Notes under the pieces: model-generated | Database searches by the model: none | Told to the model about the DNA's origin: nothing | What the model saw: only the letters and a program-made list of their open reading frames with translations | In this document: piece by piece, positions 16,170-24,699 of the stretch | How the letters are laid out: every line of letters starts with the position of its first letter | Numbering within the stretch: the first letter of the stretch is position 1 | Assembly: GCA_934555895.1 (NCBI GenBank) | Contig: CAKTFH010000023.1 | Span: 1-35,700 of the forward strand | Source of the DNA: an uncultured Muribaculaceae bacterium | GTDB taxonomy: Bacteria > Bacteroidota > Bacteroidia > Bacteroidales > Muribaculaceae | DNA length: 35,700 nt | Reading direction: 5' to 3' | Translations under genes and position numbers: made by a program

Positions 16170-17612
16170 ATGGACTGGCTGTTGCATTACATAAACGTGC
16201 CGTGGATATGGTGGACACTCACCATACTTTACGCCTTGACCATTCTCACCATCATAGCAGTGATTGTGAGTGAGAACCGTAATCCTGTGAAATCGCTCGC
16301 ATGGGTCACGGTGCTCCTTGTGGTGCCTATGGTGGGAGTGGTGCTTTACATAGTGTTCGGCCGCAATATCCAGACTAAACGCATCCTTTCGCGCCGCAAC
16401 CGCCGCAAGATACGCAAGCTCGTGGCTTCGCCGCCAGCAAGGCCGCGCAACGTGCAGGGCGTCGAGCCGCTGCACCGCCAGATAAATTTGGCCCGTGCTC
16501 TGTGCGGCACAAGCTACTATGAGGGAAATGATGTGGAGATATTCGATAATGGAACCGACAAGTTCAATGCATTGCTTTCCGATATAGCTTCGGCACGCAG
16601 GTATATCAATCTGCAATATTACATCATCGAGGACGATACGATAGGCAACCGTGTTATCGATGCGCTTGTGGAGCGTGCGCAGGCAGGCGTGAAAGTGCGC
16701 CTTATATATGACCATGTGGGCTCGTTCAAACTCTCGAAACAGGCTCGGAAGCGCATGAGCCGGGCCGGCATCGACGCCCATCCGTTCTTCAAGGTGGCGT
16801 TTCCGCCTTTCGGTACCCGCATCAATTGGCGAAATCACCGCAAGCTGGCGGTCATCGACGGTGAGATTGGATATATCGGTGGCATGAATATCGCCGACCG
16901 GTATATCACCGGCGGAAAGCTCTTTCCAATGTGGCGCGACCTGCATCTGAGGCTCCGCGGACCCGCTGTGGGAGCGTTGCAGCAGTCGTTCGCGGTCGAC
17001 TGGACCTTTATGGGCGAGCCTATACTTACTGAAGAGGCCGGCATGAGCGTCGAAACCGACAGACCTGCTGGTATGCAGCTGGTCACCGGTGGTCCCACTT
17101 CGCAGTGGATGAACATGACCCTCATCTTTCAGCAGGCCATAACGGCGGCATCGAAGTGCATATACATTTTCACGCCGTATTTCATTCCTTCGGAGGGGCT
17201 GTTGCATGCACTGCAGGTGGCTGCGCTCGGAAAAATAGATGTGCGTATCATGCTGCCGAGGCGGTCCGACAGCGACATGCTCCGCTGGGCGTCGTTCTCC
17301 TTTATCCAGGAATGCCTCAGCTCTGGCATCAAGGTGTATCTCTACAACAAAGGCATGCTCCACAGCAAGGCGATAATCATCGACGATGATTTCGCTACCG
17401 TGGGTTCCACAAACTTCGATTTTCGCAGTTTCGAGCACAATTTCGAGGCCAACATGCTCATATACTCACGGGAGTTCAATGCACGCATGAAGACCATCTT
17501 TTTCCGCGACATGCGCGAGTGCACACGCCTTACCACTGCCACATGGCGTAGGCGTCCGGTTACGGAAAAGGCCTTGGAGTCGTTCTTCCGCCTCTTCTCG
17601 CCGATACTTTAG
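16170..17612 (+). CDS. cls: Cardiolipin synthase (phospholipase D type)
   Basis: A protein of 480 residues that joins two phosphatidylglycerols into cardiolipin (or uses another phosphatidyl donor) at the cytoplasmic membrane. Two N-terminal membrane segments are at about residues 12-35 and 44-64. Two HxKxxxxD catalytic motifs are complete: His223-Lys225-Asp230 in HRKLAVIDG and His398-Lys400-Asp405 in HSKAIIIDD. The conserved NHRK and GSTNFD contexts are present and the length is typical for Cls. It follows the sulfatase-fold gene closely. Its TAG stop overlaps the TAA stop of the convergent queA by 3 of 4 bases (17609-17612), so there is no room for a terminator between them. Confidence 0.93.
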   Translation: MDWLLHYINVPWIWWTLTILYALTILTIIAVIVSENRNPVKSLAWVTVLLVVPMVGVVLYIVFGRNIQTKRILSRRNRRKIRKLVASPPARPRNVQGVEPLHRQINLARALCGTSYYEGNDVEIFDNGTDKFNALLSDIASARRYINLQYYIIEDDTIGNRVIDALVERAQAGVKVRLIYDHVGSFKLSKQARKRMSRAGIDAHPFFKVAFPPFGTRINWRNHRKLAVIDGEIGYIGGMNIADRYITGGKLFPMWRDLHLRLRGPAVGALQQSFAVDWTFMGEPILTEEAGMSVETDRPAGMQLVTGGPTSQWMNMTLIFQQAITAASKCIYIFTPYFIPSEGLLHALQVAALGKIDVRIMLPRRSDSDMLRWASFSFIQECLSSGIKVYLYNKGMLHSKAIIIDDDFATVGSTNFDFRSFEHNFEANMLIYSREFNARMKTIFFRDMRECTRLTTATWRRRPVTEKALESFFRLFSPIL

Positions 17613-18811
17613 TCAAGGAACAGGCAGGCGTCGCCGTAGCTGAGGAAGCGGTAGCCGGCGGCAAGGGCGTGGTCATACAAGGCACGCCAGTCGCCTCCTG
17701 TGAAAGCGCTCACCAGCAGAAGCAGGGTGGAGCGGGGCTGATGGAAATTGGTCACCATTCCTTTAACCACTCTGTATTTATATCCCGGGGCGATTATGAC
17801 TCTGGTCGATGCCACGAATGTATCGCCCTCGAAAGCTTTGAGAAGCGCTTCCATGGCTTCGCGCACGGTCAGATTCGGGTGCGTGGGCGAGTAGGGATAC
17901 CACTGCGGCAGTTCGTGGATATCCTCCCCGGTGGAGGCAAGGCAGCCGAGATGGTAGAGGCTCTCGAGAGTGCGCACCGAGGTGGTGCCCACCGCAATCA
18001 CGCGGCGTGATGTTTCCGCCAGTTCTTCGATTAGGCTGCGGCTCACGGCTATGAACTCGCTGTGCATCTCATGCTCACCGATAGAGTCGGCCTTAACAGG
18101 CTGGAATGTGCCGGCGCCTACATGGAGCGTGAGCTCGCGGCGTGGTATACCGCGCGAGCTGATGTCGGCCAGCACGGCATCGGTGAAATGCAGTCCGGCC
18201 GTAGGTGCTGCCACGGAGCCGTCGATGTGGGAATATACCGTCTGGTAATCCTTCGAGTCGGAAGCTTCGGTGTTGCGGTTAAGGTAAGGCGGGATGGGAA
18301 TCTCTCCGGCAGCCGAAATGATTTCAGCGAAAGAGACCGGTGTGCCGTCGGTTTCCCATGTGAACCCGATGACCGACGCGTTGCCTTCGCGTCCGAGCCG
18401 TTCGGCGTGAAGTGCCACCGGTTTCCCGTCGACGGTCAGTGAGATAGTGAGCTTCCCCTGTTTCCACTTCTTGGAGTTTCCTACGAAGCAGAGCCACGAG
18501 CAGCCGCATTGAGAGGCGAAGTTAAGCGCATAGTCGCGCGGAGTCACCGGCTCGAGACAGAAAATCTCTATGAGGGCTCCTTCCGGCTTGTGGAAACGCA
18601 GGCGTGCGTTGATCACGCGGGTGTTGTTGTAGATAAGCATCGAGTCGGCCGGCAGCAATGCCGGCAGTTCGGTGAATATGTGGTCGCTGATGCTGCCATC
18701 TGCCTGTCGCACAAGCAGCTTGCAGTGGTCACGCTCGCTTAGCGGATGCTTGGCTATGCGCTCGTCGGGCAGCTCATAGTCGTAATTGTCGATTCTTATT
18801 TCCTTAACCAT
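17609..18811 (-). CDS. queA: S-adenosylmethionine:tRNA ribosyltransferase-isomerase QueA (long form)
   Basis: Transfers and isomerises the ribosyl part of SAM onto preQ1-modified tRNA to give epoxyqueuosine, the penultimate step of queuosine synthesis. Family elements are clear: YDYELPDERIAKHPLSERDHCKLLV at the N-terminus, YNNTRVINARL near residue 60, AAPTAGLHFT near residue 200, LHVGAGTFQPVK near residue 228 and VTNFHQPRSTLLLLVSAF near residue 355. At 400 residues it is longer than E. coli QueA (356) and resembles a longer Bacteroidota variant; a second, shorter QueA could exist elsewhere in the genome. The ATG at 18811 is the only sensible start. A -7-like TAATTTTG lies only 4 bases upstream, so the mRNA may be almost leaderless. 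Confidence 0.93.
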   Translation of the reverse strand: MVKEIRIDNYDYELPDERIAKHPLSERDHCKLLVRQADGSISDHIFTELPALLPADSMLIYNNTRVINARLRFHKPEGALIEIFCLEPVTPRDYALNFASQCGCSWLCFVGNSKKWKQGKLTISLTVDGKPVALHAERLGREGNASVIGFTWETDGTPVSFAEIISAAGEIPIPPYLNRNTEASDSKDYQTVYSHIDGSVAAPTAGLHFTDAVLADISSRGIPRRELTLHVGAGTFQPVKADSIGEHEMHSEFIAVSRSLIEELAETSRRVIAVGTTSVRTLESLYHLGCLASTGEDIHELPQWYPYSPTHPNLTVREAMEALLKAFEGDTFVASTRVIIAPGYKYRVVKGMVTNFHQPRSTLLLLVSAFTGGDWRALYDHALAAGYRFLSYGDACLFLD

Positions 18812-18815
18812 GGCG

Positions 18816-18823
18816 CAAAATTA
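18816..18823 (-). promoter_or_regulatory. -7-like element adjoining the queA start
   Basis: TAATTTTG on the minus strand matches TAnnTTTG, but a TTTA replaces TTTG in the -33 zone. If real, transcription begins at or within a base or two of the queA ATG. Confidence 0.35.
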
Positions 18824-18922
18824 AGAATATATCGTGGAAAATGCGTAAATTCGCGTTACCAATTAGCCAAAACGGCGAAATTAACCATGCCCTGAACGGG
18901 CAAAAACAAGATTCTGATTTTT

Positions 18923-20014
18923 ATGACCAAGATAGGAGATACAGTGCGCTTTCTGAGCTCTACGGGCGGTGGCCGCGTAGTGAAAATCGACGGCCAGATA
19001 GCGCATGTGGAGGAGGATGACGGCTTTGTCACCCCGGTGATGCTCAAAGAGCTTGTGGTGGTGGCTTCGGCCGGAGAGGAGAGCAACCGCCGCGACATAT
19101 TCGGCGGCACGGGGCAGAACCGTCAGGAGAAGGAGCGTGAGCGCCAGAGCAAATTCGTGCCCACTGTGGTACCCGAAGTCCCCAAACCAGAACCTGTCAT
19201 CGAGACCCCCGAAGGCGAGAAACTCAATGTGGTGCTCGCTTTCTCGGCAATGGAGCTGAAACATCTCACCACTACGGCTTTCGAGGCTTATCTGGTGAAC
19301 GATTCCAACTACTTCCTCTATTTTACATTTCTGTCACGTGCCGATGATGAGGAGGGCTGGACCACACGTTATGCGGGCCTGATAGAGCCTAACATGCAGG
19401 TGTTCCTCGAGGAGCTCTCACGCGAGCAGGTTGGGCGTCTCGACCGCGTTGCCTTTCAGTATGTGGCCTTCAAGCGTGACAAACAGTTCGCTCTGAAGGC
19501 TCCTGTGGCAGTGGAGACACGCCTTGACACCACAAAATTCTTCAAGCTGCACTGCTTCCACGAGAATGCCTATTTCGATGAGCCTGTGATTGCTGTCGAC
19601 ATTGTGAAAAACGACATCCCGCAGCGCCCGATGACCATCGACAGCGCTGCTCTCGAGGATGCTCTCCGCAGCAAGCGTGCCGCCGACCGCCGTCCGCTCA
19701 GCAAACCTGTGCAGAAACGGCAGCCTAAGGAGGGGCCTTTAGTGGTCGACCTGCACATCAATGAGCTTCTCGACAATACCCACGGCATGTCGCCGGCTGA
19801 TATACTCAATTACCAGATTGACACATTCCGCAAGACCATGGATTCCAACATTGGGCATAAGGGGCAGAAAATCGTCTTCATCCACGGAAAGGGCGAGGGC
19901 GTGCTCCGTCAGGCTTTAATGAAGGAACTGAACCATCGCTACAAATCGTGCGAAGTGCAGGACGCCTCGTTCCGTGAATACGGCTACGGCGCCACTCAGG
20001 TGACAATTCATTGA
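18923..20014 (+). CDS. DUF2027 and Smr domain protein
   Basis: A protein of 363 residues. The N-terminus (IGDTVRFLSSTGGGRVVKIDGQIAHVEEDDG) is a small beta barrel similar to the start of MutS2-associated and DUF2027 proteins. A middle beta-rich part at about 90-225 follows (NVVLAFSAMELKH to VAVDIVKND). A Pro/Lys/Arg-rich linker leads to a C-terminal Smr domain from about 273, with VVDLHINEL (Asp276, His278) and IHGKGEGVLRQAL near 317-329. Smr domains are nucleases or nucleic-acid binders related to the MutS2 C-terminus; here there is no MutS ATPase part. The role in Bacteroidota is not established to my knowledge; a link to ribosome rescue or recombination is inference from MutS2. It heads a run of three closely spaced genes. 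Confidence 0.85.
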   Translation: MTKIGDTVRFLSSTGGGRVVKIDGQIAHVEEDDGFVTPVMLKELVVVASAGEESNRRDIFGGTGQNRQEKERERQSKFVPTVVPEVPKPEPVIETPEGEKLNVVLAFSAMELKHLTTTAFEAYLVNDSNYFLYFTFLSRADDEEGWTTRYAGLIEPNMQVFLEELSREQVGRLDRVAFQYVAFKRDKQFALKAPVAVETRLDTTKFFKLHCFHENAYFDEPVIAVDIVKNDIPQRPMTIDSAALEDALRSKRAADRRPLSKPVQKRQPKEGPLVVDLHINELLDNTHGMSPADILNYQIDTFRKTMDSNIGHKGQKIVFIHGKGEGVLRQALMKELNHRYKSCEVQDASFREYGYGATQVTIH

Positions 20015-20055
20015 AATCAACGCCATCAAAGCCTTAAAATAATCACCACTGACCG

Positions 20056-20865
20056 ATGATAATCACATTTTCCGGTACCGGCAATTCTCTTCTTGTGGCG
20101 CGGCAGCTGCAGAAGCGCCTCGGCGGCAGCATTGTTTTGCTGGAGGGGGATATGCTTCTTCATCCTGAGAAACAGTTGCTCGAGGTTGCACCGGGTGAAA
20201 ATGTGGTGTGGGTGTTCCCGGTTTACTCATGGGGCATCCCGCAGGTGGTGGAGGCTTTCATAAGGCTTGTGCGCTTCAAGGGCGCCCATGAGGCACGGCA
20301 TTTCCTTGTAGTCACTTGCGGCGACGACATCGGTTACACCGATAACTGCTGGCGCAGTCTCATCGGGCGCCGCGGATGGTCGCCACGCGGCTCTTTCTCC
20401 GTGACCATGCCTAACACATATGTGTGTCTGAAAGGTTTCGATGTCGATGCACCCGATGTGGCGCAGCGCAAGCTCGATGACATGCCGACACGTGTGGAAA
20501 GTATTGCCGAAGCCATAGCCCGCGGTTTCAGTGGCGACGATGTGGTTCGTGGCTCATGGGCGTGGCTCAAGACATATGTGGTGCGCCCGCTTTTTCTGCT
20601 GTTCCTCTCCTCTCCCAAGCCTTTCAGGTGCGATGCCGCTAAATGCAGTTCATGCGGACTTTGTGCCAGCTCGTGCCCGATGGAGAATATCACCATGCAC
20701 CAAGGATATCCCGTGTGGGGAAGCCGCTGCGCTCTCTGCCTTCGGTGCTATCACATCTGCCCGACGGGTGCTGTGGAGTACGGCACAGCCACAGAGGGGA
20801 AGGGAAGAAAAAAAGTCTATATCAATAATACCATAAATCCCGAAATACAAAATGAAAGAAGATAA
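20056..20865 (+). CDS. EFR1-type flavodoxin-ferredoxin fusion protein
   Basis: A redox protein of 269 residues, cytoplasmic. Residues 1-165 form a flavodoxin-like domain with the FMN phosphate loop FSGTGNS at 4-10 and the segment VFPVYSWGIPQ near 55-65. A hydrophobic stretch at about 177-188 leads to two 4Fe-4S clusters: CxxCxxCxxxCP with Cys197, 200, 203 and 207, and a second set with Cys225, 228, 231 and 235. An additional Cys192 precedes the first set. The layout is that of EFR1 family proteins, which are thought to pass electrons between flavin and iron-sulfur centres; the partner is unknown. The gene lies 41 bases after the Smr gene, and its 3' end overlaps pdxA by 14 bases, so expression with pdxA is likely coupled. 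Confidence 0.87.
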   Translation: MIITFSGTGNSLLVARQLQKRLGGSIVLLEGDMLLHPEKQLLEVAPGENVVWVFPVYSWGIPQVVEAFIRLVRFKGAHEARHFLVVTCGDDIGYTDNCWRSLIGRRGWSPRGSFSVTMPNTYVCLKGFDVDAPDVAQRKLDDMPTRVESIAEAIARGFSGDDVVRGSWAWLKTYVVRPLFLLFLSSPKPFRCDAAKCSSCGLCASSCPMENITMHQGYPVWGSRCALCLRCYHICPTGAVEYGTATEGKGRKKVYINNTINPEIQNERR

Positions 20866-22075
20866 CAAGGCGCAGGCCGCTGAGCCGAAAGCACCTAAAA
20901 ACCAGCAACAGGGGAAAAAGCCCCAGCAGCCCCGGCAGCCGAAAATCTCTGTCGACGGCGAGGAGGCCCCTGTGCTCCCCGCCACACCTCCCGAAGAGCG
21001 TATCAAAGTGGGTATAACCCACGGCGATTTCAACGGTATCGGATATGAAGTCGTGCTCAAGACTTTCGATGACAACCGAATGCTTGAGCTCTGCACCCCC
21101 GTGCTCTACGGCAGCCAGAAAATAGCCGCTTTCTACCGCAAGGCTTCTGAGCTGCAAGGCACTCCCATGGTGCAGATTACCGATGCCACTCAGGCGAATC
21201 CCGATGCACTCAACATCGTAAACGTAATAGGCCAGGAGGCGCACATAGTGCCCGGTGAATCGACTCAGGAGGCCGGAGCCGCGGCCTTCGCCGCACTTGA
21301 GCATGCTGTGGCTGACCTTCGCAGCGGCAAGATAGATGTGCTTGTCACAGCTCCTATCAACAAGCACAATATCCAGAGCGAGCTTTTCACTTTCCCCGGT
21401 CACACAGAGTATCTCGAGTCATCTATAGGCGATGGAGCGCACTCACTGATGATACTCTGCAACGAGATTTTGCGTGTAGCACTTGTCACCACACATCTAC
21501 CCATTTCCAAAATCTCCGAAGCTATCACATCTGAAGCTATTACAGACAAGCTTGCAATATTTGAGAAGTCGCTCATAAGCGATTTCGGCATTGTGAAACC
21601 GCGCATTGCGGTGCTTGCCCTCAATCCTCATGCCGGCGAGGACGGCCTGCTTGGCTCTGAGGAGAAAGATGTGATCGGGCCTGCCATTGCTGCGGCCCGT
21701 GAAAACAAGATTCAGGCTTTCGGCCCTTACGCCGCCGACGGTTTCTTTGGAAACGGACTGTTCCGCAAGTTCGACGGTGTGCTGGCCATGTATCACGACC
21801 AGGGGCTCGCTCCTTTCAAGACTCTCGCCATGGACAACGGTGTGAACTTCACTGCCGGTCTTCCCTTTGTGCGCACTTCGCCCGACCATGGCACAGGTTA
21901 CGACATCGCCGGGAAAAATATGGCCTCGGAGGAATCGATGCGTGCCGCAGTCTATATGGCCCTTGATGTGTACCGCAACCGCCGCATCCATGAGGAAGCC
22001 ACAGCGTCGCCTCTGCGCAAACACTATCACGAGAAGGGTAAGGACAATGTGGTTCTCGATCTCACTAAAGACTGA
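20852..22075 (+). CDS. pdxA: 4-hydroxythreonine-4-phosphate dehydrogenase PdxA with N-terminal extension
   Basis: Oxidises 4-phosphohydroxy-L-threonine in the DXP-dependent pathway to pyridoxal phosphate, working with PdxJ. The catalytic domain starts at about residue 50 (IKVGITHGDFNGIGYEV), with VTAPINKHNI near 168, FPGHTEYLE near 182, MYHDQGLAPFKTLAMDNGVN near 312 and RTSPDHGTGYDIAG near 341; metal-binding His residues are in the usual contexts. At 407 residues it is longer than E. coli PdxA (329), mainly because of a 49-residue N-terminal region rich in Lys, Gln, Pro and Ala. No other Met occurs before the catalytic domain, so a shorter start would need GTG or another codon. It overlaps the EFR1 gene by 14 bases and ends before a strong terminator. 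Confidence 0.92.
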   Translation: MKEDNKAQAAEPKAPKNQQQGKKPQQPRQPKISVDGEEAPVLPATPPEERIKVGITHGDFNGIGYEVVLKTFDDNRMLELCTPVLYGSQKIAAFYRKASELQGTPMVQITDATQANPDALNIVNVIGQEAHIVPGESTQEAGAAAFAALEHAVADLRSGKIDVLVTAPINKHNIQSELFTFPGHTEYLESSIGDGAHSLMILCNEILRVALVTTHLPISKISEAITSEAITDKLAIFEKSLISDFGIVKPRIAVLALNPHAGEDGLLGSEEKDVIGPAIAAARENKIQAFGPYAADGFFGNGLFRKFDGVLAMYHDQGLAPFKTLAMDNGVNFTAGLPFVRTSPDHGTGYDIAGKNMASEESMRAAVYMALDVYRNRRIHEEATASPLRKHYHEKGKDNVVLDLTKD

Positions 22076-22097
22076 CATACATAACATATCTACAAGC

Positions 22098-22135
22098 TGA
22101 GGGTGCCTGATCAAGTTAGCGATCAGGCACCCTCA
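22098..22135. terminator. Perfect 15-bp hairpin between pdxA and rnr
   Basis: The arms 22098-22112 and 22121-22135 (TGAGGGTGCCTGATC and its complement) pair exactly around the 8-base loop AAGTTAGC. It lies 22 bases after the pdxA stop and 33 bases after the stop of the convergent rnr gene, so it can serve both. No long T-run follows on either side. Confidence 0.7.
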
Positions 22136-22168
22136 TGCTTATGTATGGAAGACTGAATCTTGTGAGTG

Positions 22169-24577
22169 TCAGCGGCGTGGTGCGCGGCGCGGCCCACGGG
22201 TACCTTTGGCGCCGGAGCGCGACGACGGTTTGCGCTTGGCGCTGCCTGATGCCTTATTTTTTGCTTTGGTGGCTTCCTTATGTTTGGACTGCTCTTTGGC
22301 CACTGCCTGACGGTGTGCTTTGGCTGCTGCTTTGGCTTTCTCGTGGCGGGAAAGGCGCTTGCCGGTCGATGAAAGTGCCTGACGCGCTGAGACTACATTG
22401 CCCATATCGTCGGTGGTAGTCTTATTACCCGGCTTGCCGTCGGCGGTGCGTGAATCCACTATGATGAAGTCGAGCTGTTTGCGCTCGAGGTTGGCGTTGG
22501 CCACTCGGATGCGCACCTGGTCGCCGAGACGGTACACGTTGCCGCGGCGACGGCCGCGCAGGCAGTAGTTCTTCTCGTCGAAATCATAGTAATCGTCGGC
22601 GAGGTCGCGCATCGGCACAAGGCCCTCGCACTTGTTCTCGTCAAGTTCCACATAGAGACCCCACTCGGTGACACCTGAAATCATGCCGGTGTATTCCTCG
22701 CCGAGATGGTCGCGCATGTATTCCACCTGCTTGTATTTGATGGAAGAGCGCTCGGCGTTGGTGGCCAGCTGCTCCTGGGCCGACGAGTGCTTGCATAGGT
22801 CTTCTAGTTTATCTACGTTAACACTTCGGCCGCCTGCGAGGTAGCGCTCAAGAAGGCGGTGCACCATCATGTCGGGGTAACGGCGGATAGGCGATGTGAA
22901 GTGGGTGTAATAGTTGAATCCGAGGCCGTAGTGGCCGATGTTCTCGGTTGTGTAGATAGCCTTGGCCATGGAGCGGATGGCGAGCACCGAAAGATAGTTT
23001 TCTTCACCTTTACCCTTTACATCGGCAAGCATCTTGTTGATGGAGCGGTTGATTTCCGATGGGCTTCCGTTGGTCTTGATTCTGTAGCCGAAAGCACGGC
23101 ATATAGTGGCCAGTTCGGTGAGTTTTGTGGCGTCGGGCTGGTCGTGCACGCGATATACGAATGCCTTCCCTTTCTGGCGCTTTTCGGTTTTGCCTATGGC
23201 TGTGGCTACGGTACGGTTGGCAAGCAGCATGAATTCCTCTATGAGCTTGTTGGCATCCTTCGATACTTTGAAGTATACTCCCACCGGGTGGCCCTCTTCG
23301 TCGATGTCGAATTTCACCTCCTCGCGGTCGAAGTCCACCGAGCCGTTCTCGAATCGGCGTTCCCTGAGGATTTTGGCCAGACGGTCGAGCGTGAGAATCT
23401 CATCGGCATAGTCGCCCTTGCCGGTCTCTATCACCTCCTGGGCCTCCTCATAGGCAAAGCGGCGGTTGCTTTTTATCACGGTGCGGGCAATGCGGCTGTT
23501 GAGCACATTGGCCTTGTCATCCATTTCGAAGATACACGAGAAAGCGAGTTTCTCCTCGTCGGGACGCAGCGAGCATATGCCGTTGCAGAGATGTTCTGGG
23601 AGCATCGGCACCACTCGGTCTACAAGGTAGACCGATGTGGCGCGGCTCTGTGCCTCTTTGTCAATCACCGAGTTGGGCGTTACGTAATGTGTCACATCGG
23701 CGATATGCACGCCCACCTGCCAGTTGCCGTTGGGCAGACGAGATATCGACAGAGCGTCGTCGAAGTCTTTGGCATCCTTGGGGTCGATGGTGAAGGTGGT
23801 CTCGTTGCGGAAATCCTCGCGGCGGGCTATCTCTTCGGGAGTGATGCCGGCTTCGATTTTATCGGCCGCTTTCTCCACATTGGCGGGATATCTGTATGGA
23901 AGGCCGTATTCGGCGAGAATGGCATGTATTTCGGCGTTGTTCTCGCCGGCCTTGCCGAGGATGTCGACCACTGCTCCGCGTGGATTTTTGGCGTCTTCGG
24001 GCCAGTCGGTGATGCACACTATGGCCTTGTCGCCGTCGTGGCCGCCTTTAAGGCGCGATTTGGGGATAAAGATGTCGCATGCGAGGAATTTCGAGTCGGT
24101 CTTGAGAAAGGCCAAAGAACCCTCCACCTGCAGGGTGCCTATGAAGTTCTGCTCTTTCTGCTCTATGATTTCTATTACCTGTGCCTCCGGTTCGAGTCCC
24201 TGACGGCGTGCGGCTATGTTCACCTTCACACGGTCGCCGTTGAGGGCATGCATCGAGTTGCGTTCGGCCACGAAAATCACCTCGTCGTCCTGATCGGTGA
24301 TTACAGAGTTCTTGCCGTTGGAGCGTCGCACGAATGTGCCGGTGGCTATGTTGGTGCGCTGCGGCGTCTTGTATTTGCCGGGTTCCACTTCGAGAAGGTC
24401 GCCGTCGAAAGCCATTTCTGCGAGAATCAGCGCTACGGAGCGTTGTGCCTGTGGGTTTGTCACATCAATGGTGTGCGACACCTGTTTATAGTTGAAAGTG
24501 TTGTTTTTCTGTTCGGCTACAAAGTTCTCCACCAGAGTGCGGAGTTCCACGGTCGACTGTCTGCTGTTTTTCTTCAT
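22169..24577 (-). CDS. rnr: Ribonuclease R
   Basis: A 3'-to-5' exoribonuclease of the RNB/RNase II family, 802 residues, cytoplasmic, degrading structured RNA. An N-terminal winged-helix region (1-70) and cold-shock domains (about 75-225) come first. The RNB catalytic domain runs from about 255 to 590, with TIDPKDAKDFDDALSI at 263-278 supplying the catalytic Asp residues. An S1 domain (EYTGMISGVTEWGLYVELDENK) covers about 635-720. The last 70 residues are Lys/Arg/Ala-rich and end in GTRGPRRAPRR, a basic tail typical of RNase R and used for RNA or ribosome contact. The gene is separated from gyrB by a terminator, so it has its own promoter, which I could not place. Confidence 0.95.
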   Translation of the reverse strand: MKKNSRQSTVELRTLVENFVAEQKNNTFNYKQVSHTIDVTNPQAQRSVALILAEMAFDGDLLEVEPGKYKTPQRTNIATGTFVRRSNGKNSVITDQDDEVIFVAERNSMHALNGDRVKVNIAARRQGLEPEAQVIEIIEQKEQNFIGTLQVEGSLAFLKTDSKFLACDIFIPKSRLKGGHDGDKAIVCITDWPEDAKNPRGAVVDILGKAGENNAEIHAILAEYGLPYRYPANVEKAADKIEAGITPEEIARREDFRNETTFTIDPKDAKDFDDALSISRLPNGNWQVGVHIADVTHYVTPNSVIDKEAQSRATSVYLVDRVVPMLPEHLCNGICSLRPDEEKLAFSCIFEMDDKANVLNSRIARTVIKSNRRFAYEEAQEVIETGKGDYADEILTLDRLAKILRERRFENGSVDFDREEVKFDIDEEGHPVGVYFKVSKDANKLIEEFMLLANRTVATAIGKTEKRQKGKAFVYRVHDQPDATKLTELATICRAFGYRIKTNGSPSEINRSINKMLADVKGKGEENYLSVLAIRSMAKAIYTTENIGHYGLGFNYYTHFTSPIRRYPDMMVHRLLERYLAGGRSVNVDKLEDLCKHSSAQEQLATNAERSSIKYKQVEYMRDHLGEEYTGMISGVTEWGLYVELDENKCEGLVPMRDLADDYYDFDEKNYCLRGRRRGNVYRLGDQVRIRVANANLERKQLDFIIVDSRTADGKPGNKTTTDDMGNVVSARQALSSTGKRLSRHEKAKAAAKAHRQAVAKEQSKHKEATKAKNKASGSAKRKPSSRSGAKGTRGPRRAPRR

Positions 24578-24631
24578 GTGCGTGTAGTGTTATATGTTAC
24601 TATAACATTCATCCCCCAATTATTGTTAAAA

Positions 24632-24688
24632 ACGGGTACCGTGGCTATGGATGATTATGGTGTGTCATCCATGCGTTGCGGTACCCGT
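24632..24688 (-). terminator. Composite hairpin terminator of gyrB
   Basis: Outer arms ACGGGTACCG (24632-24641) and CGGTACCCGT (24679-24688) and inner arms ATGGATGA (24647-24654) and TCATCCAT (24665-24672) are exact complements, separated by small internal loops. On the minus strand the structure is followed by TTTTTAACAATAATT, a clear U-tract. It begins 11 bases after the gyrB stop. Confidence 0.75.
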
Positions 24689-24699
24689 AATAGGTATGG

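Noticed and set aside
16047..17438. 463-codon minus-strand frame opposite cls
   Set aside because: Shadow of the cardiolipin synthase, which has both HKD motifs intact.
21508..21550. Short direct repeat in pdxA (encoding SEAITSEAIT)
   Set aside because: The SEAIT wording belongs to the normal conserved PdxA sequence; not a mobile or regulatory repeat.
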